The notes beneath the pieces were generated by a model, which was not told the DNA's origin, did not search any database, and was given only the letters and a program-made list of their open reading frames with translations. Shown here in pieces: positions 56,043-64,000 of a stretch of 64,000 nt of DNA (the stretch's first letter is position 1; each line of letters begins with the position of its first letter). The stretch is from Dermatophagoides farinae. Its lineage: Eukaryota; Arthropoda; Arachnida; Sarcoptiformes; Pyroglyphidae. A program made the position numbers and the translations under genes. The DNA lies in contig NC_134681.1 of the NCBI RefSeq assembly GCF_024713945.1, positions 1,674,001-1,738,000 on the forward strand, in the 5' to 3' direction.

Positions 56043-57048
56043 TTAACAATCGAATGATGATAACGACAATGGCATTGGCATTGATAATGGTAATGGTAAT
56101 GGTGATGGCATTGGCAATGGCATTGGTTTTGGAATCGATAAATGAATTGGTTCTGGACATGGCATTGAAGCAGGCATAGGCATAGGCATTGGCATCGGCA
56201 TCGGCATTGGTAAAGCCATTGGTTTTGCAACCGGTTGTGCACATGGAACCGGCATCGGCATCGGCATCGGCATTGGCATCGGTACAGCAGTTTTCAATGG
56301 TTTTGCAGCCAATGACAACATGACTGGTAGTTTCAATTTAAGTCTGTTTGCGAAACGTTTTTGTATTTCAGCTATGCTTTCTGTACTTGGATTCGATGTT
56401 CTTAAGTCTCGTTTGAATAATCCATGAAATTTTCCATTGTCCTGATTTAAAGAATCTTTTGCAGTCAATAGATCTTGTCGTGTGCTAAAATCTTGATTTT
56501 GTTCATTTCGTAACAAAGCACCACCAAATAAACCGAAACCTGGAACTCCAGGAACTCCCGGTACTGGAACTGGTTCCGGTACCGGTAATGGAACTGGTCT
56601 CGGTACCGGTAATGGAAGTCTAATTGGCAATGGTAGAGGTGCAGGAACAAATTCTGGTACAGGTACTGGTAGTCGTACTGGTGTTGGTACTGGAATTATT
56701 CTAACGAATGGAAACGGAACTCTCATTGGAATTGGCATTGGTACTGGTACTGGTGATGGTACCGGCAATCTCAATGGTAATGGTAGTGGTACTGGTGATA
56801 AAATTGGTTTTGGTATTGGAATTTGTACCGGTAATGGCAATGGAACTGGTAAAGGTGATGGTTCCGGAATCGGTAATGGATATCTTTTATCTGTGAATAC
56901 AAAAACCAAAAAAAAAAACAGGTGAAAAAAATTCCAAATCAAAAAAAAAACAAAGGAAAAAGGAAAATTTAAAAATTTTACCTTGTTGTTGGGCCATAAC
57001 CATTGTGGCCATAAAAGCCAACATCATGAATTTCGAAACTTCAAACAT
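56043..57048 (-). CDS. PLP2: secreted X-Pro repeat protein with dibasic sites (two exons)
   Basis: Exons 57048-56982 and 56890-56043 with a 91-bp GT-AG intron in phase 1; 304 aa. Residues 1-19 are a signal peptide ([19 protein letters not shown]). QQQDKRY at 20-26 holds a Lys-Arg site. Residues 26-135 are X-Pro repeats with Arg-keyed 16/18-residue units (LRLPVP, MRVPFP, VRLPVP, IRLPLP). Then a Gly-rich turn and [11 protein letters not shown] at 145-155, equivalent to the PLP1 C-terminus. Residues 156-205 are ordinary hydrophilic sequence with two more Lys-Arg sites ([14 protein letters not shown]). [10 protein letters not shown] at 207-216 leads into a second Pro-rich domain made of Met-Pro dipeptides ([11 protein letters not shown]) with Cys at 239, 267 and at the last residue, 304. 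PLP3 shares the intron position and phase, the [14 protein letters not shown] start and the KLK[LI]PV motif. Function is unknown; secretion and possible proprotein processing are inferred. Confidence 0.9.
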
Positions 57049-57133
57049 TTTTTCCCAAAGATGAAATACAAAACAACAAAAACAAAACGAAAAAAACCAG
57101 AAAACGTATGACCATATTGGTCAGTATCGATCA

Positions 57134-57143
57134 TATTTATATA
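57134..57143 (-). promoter_or_regulatory. TATA box of PLP2
   Basis: TATATAAATA on the minus strand, 86 bp before the ATG at 57048. Spacing and sequence match those of PLP1 and PLP3. Just downstream is an interrupted palindrome TGACCATATTGGTCA (57108-57122 region), a possible factor site. Confidence 0.65.
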
Positions 57144-57576
57144 TTGATTGAATTCTGATTCAAAACAATGATATCGACCATTTGTTATTGAAATATAGTG
57201 TGAAATATTAATCAATCAATTATAATTATAATTGGCACAACAGAATTACAGTCACATACATACATACATAGACAAATATAAATCGATACATCAAATTGAG
57301 AAATTCGAAAAAAAAATGGTAATAATAAAAAAAACTTCATTTGTCATCGATTCGATACGATTGGATATGAATTTGTGTAAATTTCATGAATTTTCAAATC
57401 AGTAAATTTCGTGTATAATTGATTAAAATGAAAATTATCATCAAAAAAAAAGAATAAAAAATAAAATGAAATTCATTACAAACACACACACACACACACA
57501 AACACACAAAATTTAATTCATTTGTTGTTAATATTTTAAAAAATGAAATAGTCAGATAGCAAAAAAAGAAAAATTA
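57144..57576. other. Tandem intergenic region
   Basis: This lies between the PLP2 promoter and the 3' end of the FN3 gene. It contains a (CA)n tract at about 57482-57510 and, on the minus strand, an ATTAAA at 57512-57517 that may be the polyadenylation signal of the FN3 gene. Confidence 0.6.
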
Positions 57577-60028
57577 TCATGTTGGACGATATGGACTACG
57601 TTCATCATCATCGTCATCTGTATCCATTTGACGGTTATTATTATGATTACGATTTCTTGATGATGATGTTAATAATCGGCTTGTTGGATCAGATGATTGT
57701 TGATTATTGGCCATTCTTGTAGATGGTGATGTTATTATCTGTGAATATGGACTTTCTTCCTCTTCTATTTCATCAACCGATGCCATTGTTGTTGTTGTTG
57801 TTGTTGTTGTCGCTGCTGTCATCGTCGTCGTTGTCGGTGTCGGTGTCGGTGTTATTTCATTTGTTGCCGTCATTTCGGTTGATGAACGTGGCCGTATTTC
57901 AATATATTGATTTGGTCTACTTTTATTATTATTATTTCTTATTACTTCATCCATTGTAAATGATCGTCGTTGTTGTTTATTTTTATTGAATAAATTCTCT
58001 CTATAATGATAAGTTAAAAATATTGCAATAGTAATCATCAATAATAAACCGATTAATATCGATATTGATACTGTTGAATTTAATTGACTTGATGCTGTTG
58101 TTGTTGTTGTTGTTGTTGATTTATTATTTTCATTATTGTCAACAGTATCGATTGTATTGATTGTTTCGATATTTTGTAAATCATCATCATTAAATGTACG
58201 AATATTGTTGCTATTTGATAGTAATGGAATCATTGTTGTTGTTATCGTTGTCGGTGTTGTCGTTGTTGTCGTCGTCGTTGTTGTTGTTGTTGTTGTTGTA
58301 GTTGGTGTTGTAATAATATGTGCTTTACAGGTCTCATTCCAATCAAATTGAGTTTTATTCATTTTTTGTATATCACTATCAATAAATTCAGTACCATTGA
58401 TTGAACGTGCACTAATAAGTATTTCTGAATCAATTTCTTCATTATTGAATTGATATTTAATACTATTTCTACCATTTGGATGATATTGTTCCATATCATT
58501 ATGTTTTAACGATTTTTGTTTCATACAATATTCATCAAAACTTTCCGATTCTATTGAATGCAATGGTCTAATACAAATATCAATTGTATAATTAATATTT
58601 GTTGCACCATTTGATTCAAATATTAGTTCCATATTATGTTCCATTGTGCCACTATATGTTTGTTGACAATAAAATGTAGGCATCAATGTTGGTTTTGGTG
58701 GCCTAATGTATTGTTTTGTAGTGAATAACACTTGATTTTTAGTGAATGGACCAATAAAACCTTGATTACGAACGGCAATCGATACATTGTATGTTGTATT
58801 CGGTGTGAATTGATCCATTATTATTGACGATATATTTTGATTGATTGAATGTTCAATAATTGTATCCGGATTATTTATCGATTTTATTCGCAATATATAG
58901 CCTACAATTATGAATGATGAATGTAAATTCAAATGTTAAAAGTGTAAATATTTTATAAATGTTCAAACCTTTGAAATTTCCTTTTACATATTTAATTGGA
59001 ACCGGTTTCCATTCAAAACGTACTGTATCACCATCAATAACGGTTGCATTCAGATTTTCTGGCCATGCAATTGGCATTGATTCAGGTAAATTGGCCAAAA
59101 ATTTTTGCGGTTTATCATATGATTCACCATATTGATTACGAGATTGTACATTAACTAACCATTCGATTGATGTATCCAGATTTTCGATTGCAAGTGTTGT
59201 ATCATTCGTATAGAATGGTCCAACCGTTTTTGATGAATTATTTGCAGCTATTGCTATAATTTTATAACGAAAATCCGGTCCACCGTATTCATAACGTTGT
59301 AATGGTTCCCAAACTACCGTTGTAGTATTAGATTCAGCACAACGATATGCTGATAATATTATTGGATTACGTATTGGTACATCATTTTTTGATCGACATG
59401 TTTCAATAGTAGAATTTTCACTTGTAATTGTTATGCCTTTATTATTCTTCCAAATTGCTTGGATTTTAAATGAATAACTACTTGATGGATATATTGGCTG
59501 TACATTTAATTGATTTCGACGTATTGGTTCAATAAAATCCAATTTTTCCCATTCTGATTCACCATTTTCATCCATATTTGAATATTGGTCATTGAAACGT
59601 TTATAAACAATAAAATGAACTGGATTATCAACATTGCTTATATAATCTGGCTGTTTATTATATGGCCAAGACAAATGTGCCATATGTCTACGGCAAATAA
59701 GTCTAATATTTTTCGGTGTTGGTAATCGTGGATTAATAGTTGTAGTTGTCGATATTGCTTGTGATGATAGCAATTGATCTGGACTACCAATATGTTGAAT
59801 ATTGATCGATGATGATAATGGTTTATTATTATCATTTTTTTCATCAATTTTTTTCATTTCATTTACATCATCAACATCATCATCATAATCATCACCGATA
59901 TCAGCATCAGAATAATTATCAACATTTTTTGTCAGCATTATTTTACTTGATTCAATTGACAATAATATTGTCAACAAAACAAAAAAAACGATGGACCATT
60001 TGGTCCATATGAAATGTTTTGGATTCAT
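57577..60028 (-). CDS. Single-pass membrane protein with L1/neuroglian-like FN3 domains and no Ig domains (two exons)
   Basis: Exons 60028-58969 and 58901-57577 with a 67-bp GT-AG intron in phase 1; 794 aa. Signal peptide at about 1-27 (WSIVFFVLLTILLSIES). An acidic linker follows to residue 100. FN3-1 at about 103-212 has Cys112 and Cys211, the pair typical of the first FN3 of L1-family adhesion molecules, then DVPIRNP. FN3-2 at about 216-313 contains GPDFRYK and the NQYGES turn. FN3-3 at about 322-416 contains RFEWKPVPIKYVKGNFKGYI, which mirrors the RGHFKGY segment of neuroglian FN3-3. A divergent fourth fold (423-540) carries extra Cys. Many NxS/T sites, a T-rich mucin-like stem (about 551-573), a TM helix at about 631-651 (ISILIGLLLMITIAIFLTYH) and a tail of about 140 residues follow. 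The tail lacks the FIGQY ankyrin motif. Likely a cell-surface adhesion or receptor protein; ligand unknown. The family assignment rests on recalled sequence resemblance. Confidence 0.88.
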
Positions 60029-61378
60029 TTTGACCAGTGGGGGGAAAAAAAATTAACATGTAAATGTATCAAACACACTCATTCATACACACACACACAC
60101 ACACACACACCCAAAAAAAAAAAAACACAGAGAAAAAAAGTCAAAAAATTTTCATTCAATATAATGATAAATTGATGAAAATGACAACGAAAATAAAAAA
60201 CGGTTATTATAATAATCTAAACAAGAAAAAAAAAATGAAAACAATTTTTGTTTATTACAATCTGTGTGTGTGTGTGTGTGTGTGTGTGATCTACTCCTCA
60301 TTGATAATTTTTTTTTCTCCTTTCTCGTTTAGGAAAGAAATTAATTTATCACTAGACAATTCATCTAGGTGTGTCCATAATAGTCTCTCTTTCTCTTTCT
60401 ATCTTTATCTCTTAATCCATAATCTAGATTTCTGGTTACCATCGATACTATCGAATGTTTTCTCAATTATTAATGATGATGATGATGATGATGTTATTAT
60501 TATTTTCTGATGTAAATACACTCATACACACATTTCATTAATGTTTGTTTGGTTTCTTTTTTTTTCTTCTTGGCGGTTTTATATATCCAAATAGAATGTG
60601 TATGTTTGTGTATGTTTACTCATCATCATCATCATCATCGTCACCATCATCGTAATGATTTGATGGTTTTATTTGTGGCTGGATTCTTTGCATTTTGCGT
60701 TTATTTTTTGCTTGCTTGTTTAGTAAGCAATTATTTCACTGTTATCAGGAAAGAAAAAAAAATTTTTTTTTCTTCTAATTGATGATAATAATCATTGAAT
60801 GATGATGATGATGATGATGATGATTGGTAACTATGGTTTAGCCGATTTTGATTGTTGGTAGGTTGGTTGGTCGGTTGGTTTGCTAGTTGGTTGATAGGTT
60901 AAACATTGGTTAATCTAATGTGTGTTGTTTGTTTGAGGCGTTTTTTTTTATATATTGTTTGCAATAGCTAAAAATTGTAAATAAATAATTTTTCAAATCG
61001 ATGTTATCATCATCAAACCATCAATAAACACATCAAATGTTTATTATTGGACACAAACATACTCTCTCTCTCTCACATACACACACACAACATATGTGAA
61101 AATATTGCTTTAAAAAAAACAAAACAAACCAAAAAAAAAAAAAAAAAAAACAAAAAAAAATTTCTATTTCCACCCACCCACCCATTCATTTCGTTCCAAA
61201 GATTATCATTTATTGAATTAGAAAAAATTTAGTGTCACATTATAAATTAAAAAAAAAAGAATTGAATATTCGCTGTTTTTTTTCTGTGTGCAGAAATAAA
61301 TTTTGTTTGTTTGTTTGTTTGTTTTTTGGTTTTCATCGATTGATGCAATTGTTTTGTGTTTTTTTTTCATTATTACAT
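60029..61378. other. Intergenic, repeat-rich
   Basis: No gene is visible. It includes the promoter region of the FN3 gene, CA and GT tracts (about 60088-60110 and 60264-60288), a (GAT)n block near 60796, a degenerate GGTT tetramer array at about 60855-60899, and a poly-A tract near 61131-61150. The 3' end of PLP3 must lie at its right side, without a clear AATAAA. Confidence 0.6.
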
Positions 61379-62510
61379 TCAATGATGATGTAATGGTAGA
61401 CCATGATGATGTGCAGGTAATGCCAATGGTAATGGCAATGGTGCTGGTGCTGGTACTGGTGCTGCCACTGGCAATGCTAATGCAACAGGAATTTTCAATT
61501 TATGTTTATGACGAAGCAATGATTCGTCATTCAAATTATCCATAAATTTATCGCCTTCATTTTTTTTTTTTTTTTTAAACAAAAATAAATTCAAATTAAA
61601 TTTTCATTGTTGAATGAATGAATGAATGAATAAAATAATTTTACCATTTTCATTACGTTTTGACATATGACCAAGTTGTTGTTGTTCTAGTGGATCTTCT
61701 TGTTCCTGTTGTGCGGATTCAATGGGTCGACGTTTTTGCATTGTAGGAATATGTTCTTCATCTTAAATGATTGGAAGACAATAAAACAAAAAAATTCATA
61801 TGATTTTTGCAAATTGATTGATTCATTTTATTCTTACTTGGTTCTGAACGCACTTGTTGTCGTTCATCTCGTAAACCAAGAGCACCAAGTCCAGGTAATA
61901 ATGGTGTTGGAACCGGTATTGGTCTTGGCAACGGCAATGGAAGTCTAATTGGTAATGGTAGTGGTACAGGAATAAATTCTGGTACTGGTATTGGTATTCG
62001 AACTGGTACTGGTACTGGACGTAATCGTGGTGTTGGTAATGGTATACGTAATGGTAATGGAACCGGTAATGCCACTGGTTCTGGTACTGGTAATCTCAAT
62101 TGTAATGGTAATGGAACTGGTGTTATTATTGGTTTAGGCAATGGAATTCGAATCGGTAATGGCAATGGAAACGGTAAAGGTGATGGTTCCGGAATTGGTA
62201 ATGGATAACGTTTATTTTTTTCATTTTTCACTAAAAAAAAGATAGTGTCAAAGGAATTTGAATCAAACAATTAATGAATTAATGATTGAAAAAAAAACAA
62301 ATGAATTTCTTTTTTTTTACCTTCCGATTCTGGTTTTTGCGTTTGATCTGGTTGTGATGATTCTGGTGGTGATCGTTTTGTCATTGAGGGCATAGATCGT
62401 CGATGAAAAACCCATGGTTCTTTTCGTGAATCTTTTTCATCATGACCATATACCATTAATACAATGCATGCAAATGCAGCTAATTGTAATAAATGGCCAA
62501 ACATTTTCAT
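61379..62510 (-). CDS. PLP3: secreted X-Pro repeat protein with several dibasic sites (four exons)
   Basis: Exons 62510-62321, 62230-61838, 61761-61645 and 61554-61379; all introns are phase 1 and the frame is open throughout, giving 291 aa. A second Met at residue 3 (62504) would start MFGHLLQL, resembling the MFQILKL and MFEVSKF starts of PLP1 and PLP2, and is my preferred start. Signal peptide to about residue 22 (AFACIVLMVYG). Lys-Arg sites occur at TKRSPP (45-46), NKRYPL (70-71), QKRRP (about 204) and SKRNENG (about 230). X-Pro module at 72-175 has Arg-keyed units LRLPVP, LRIPLP, VRIPIP and IRLPLP, then GLGALGLRDERQQ. Exon 3 is a hydrophilic Q/E-rich spacer. Exon 4 holds RHKHKLKIPVALAL and a second Ala/Leu-Pro tract ending in AHHHGLPLHHH, a possible metal-binding tail. 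The last acceptor is odd: 17 A's then TGAAG, with no pyrimidine tract, so exon 4 is the least certain. Confidence 0.85.
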
Positions 62511-62603
62511 TGATTTTTCGATCGTTGATTTGGATTATTGTCGACAAAATTTAATGAGAAAAAAAAATCGTGAATATGCATATCAAAATAATGATACGAA
62601 TTG

Positions 62604-62613
62604 GTATTTATAT
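62604..62613 (-). promoter_or_regulatory. TATA box of PLP3
   Basis: ATATAAATAC on the minus strand, 100 bp before the preferred ATG at 62504, paralleling PLP1 and PLP2. Confidence 0.55.
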
Positions 62614-63428
62614 CAATTTTTTTTTCTTCGTCATTCATTTTGTTTTCATTTAATTTCCAATCAATTCTGTAATGTTTTAATTTGTTTTTAAACATTAATT
62701 AATAAAAATTCCATATTTCTGTTTCATTGTTATTGATTGATTGATTGATGAATTGCAAAACTATGACCAAATCGATTAACCAAAATTGACCGATGATCAA
62801 AAATTAAACAGATAAAAAAAATTGATTTAATCAATCAATCAATGATCACGTTTTCTGGCTAAATGATGATGAAATCATCATTAAATTAATTAGAAATGGA
62901 AAAAAATTGCACCGAACAAAGTGTTTGGTGCAAAAAACAAGAAAAAAAATCAAATCCGATTCCTTATTGAAATTGAAATTCGATTATTGCTTTTACGTCA
63001 ACAAGAAAAAAAACTAGATGGATTGAACTTCTTAATTCCGAAACTATTTGCTAAACAATAATATTTTCCAGTTTCAATGACCAAATCGATTCATTTATCG
63101 TGTGTAGGTCAAAAAAAAAAAAATTGATTAACTTAATCAATCAATGATCACGTTTTAATGAATCACATAGAATGTGCAATAATATAAAATGAAATCAATC
63201 AATTGTGACAATGTGAAATCATCATTCATTCAAGTTCAAATTCTTTTCTAATCAATCAATCGATCATCTCAATATATATATATTTTTTTTTATTGATTGA
63301 AATGTATCAAACATAAGAGAAAACAAACAAATTTTTTTTTATCTGTGCGTGAGTAAACTTTTATCACTTTTTTTCATGTGGATATGCAATATGCAATAAT
63401 AATAATGTTTTTTTATGCTGTAAATGAT

Positions 63429-63461
<33 letters not shown>

Positions 63462-64000
63462 AAATGTGTTTTTTGTTTCCATTTTTCTTAGACAGGTTTA
63501 GCAATTTATGACTTGCATGGTTGTTGATATTTTTTTATTTTTGTTCACCAGTTAAGAGATGACATTGGATTGACTTTTTATTGAGAATGTAATTAATGTT
63601 GGTGAAAATATCTGGTTTTTTTCAACTTTCTATCGATTTAATTCCATTTTTTTTCATTTTTTTTTTTTTTTTGATTAGTGTTGTTTTTTTTCCAACCAGA
63701 CTACGTCGTTGTTGTTATTGTCAGATTGCATGGATCAAGTATTTTTTTTCCATTTTTTTTTTATTTTTATTTATATCCGATAAAATGTAAACTCGAGTTT
63801 TTCAATCTATATAACAGATGTTGTGTGTGTGTGAAATCGACTGGCTCCGTCTATCGGTGGATAAATTGGATAGAAAGTGGAAAAAAAATGAAATTTTTTA
63901 GTACAAAAAAAAATGTCAAATGATTCGATTTTTCTCTCGATCGATTGATTGATTGATAATGATGATGATGATGATGAGGATATACGAATCGAAAAATTTG
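62614..64000. other. Upstream region of PLP3 and window end, no gene seen
   Basis: Contains the duplicated element above, a 31-base A run (63430-63460), T-rich tracts and a GAT tract near the window end. Open frames are F/I-rich translations of T runs. A gene continuing beyond position 64000 cannot be excluded. Confidence 0.55.
62763..63160. repeat. Imperfect direct duplication upstream of PLP3
   Basis: ATGACCAAATCGATT occurs at 62763 and 63077, and TCAATCAATGATCACGTTTT occurs in both copies (core AATGATCACG at 62841 and 63143). The order is kept and spacing differs by about 12 bases. The two copies lie 260-660 bp upstream of the PLP3 start codon. Confidence 0.65.

Noticed and set aside
57024-57215. 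63-residue minus-strand frame over the PLP2 start
   Set aside because: It is out of frame with the PLP2 signal peptide and runs across its TATA box.
63430-63460. 31-base A run as a possible retrocopy or LINE tail
   Set aside because: No coding remnant precedes it and no target-site duplication is visible; A/T runs are common here.

Overview
Eukaryotic nuclear DNA, very AT-rich and saturated with short tandem repeats (CAT/ATG, CAA/TTG, CA/GT and long A/T runs). The recognisable genes have mostly 60-90 bp introns, GT-AG splicing and coding exons swollen with Q, N, S, T, H and D runs. Homology is animal: SCOC, a FRMPD4-type WW-PDZ-FERM scaffold and an L1/neuroglian-like fibronectin-III protein. 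The repeat style, AT bias and small introns suggest an arthropod, most likely an acariform (astigmatid, dust-mite-like) mite. The organism call is inference.

Layout. 1-13.2 kb: no supportable gene, only microsatellites. 13.2-14.2 kb (-): two-exon acidic/polyQ protein of unknown function. 15.0-15.6 kb (+): single-exon secreted X-Pro repeat protein (PLP1). 18.2-18.9 kb (-): three-exon SCOC. 24.8-26.4 kb (+): long low-complexity first coding exon ending in a splice donor. 38.2-39.3 kb (+): a second long first coding exon, also ending in a donor. 48.2-55.6 kb (+): six exons of a FRMPD4/Preso-like scaffold. 56.0-57.0 kb (-): two-exon X-Pro repeat protein (PLP2). 57.6-60.0 kb (-): two-exon single-pass protein with FN3 domains but no Ig domains. 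61.4-62.5 kb (-): four-exon X-Pro repeat protein (PLP3). The rest is repeat-rich non-coding DNA.

The most interesting item is the PLP family: three secreted paralogues sharing a TATA box about 85-110 bp before the start codon, a signal peptide, a tandem X-Pro module of 16 or 18 residues keyed by one Arg, and a closing L-[LG]-L-R-[HND]-E motif. PLP2 and PLP3 add dibasic Lys-Arg sites and a second proline-rich C-terminal part. I do not recognise this architecture as a named family. The two long first exons at 24.8 and 38.2 kb both end in phase 2, which is the phase needed by the first conserved FRMPD4 exon at 48,211; they may be alternative N-termini of that gene.
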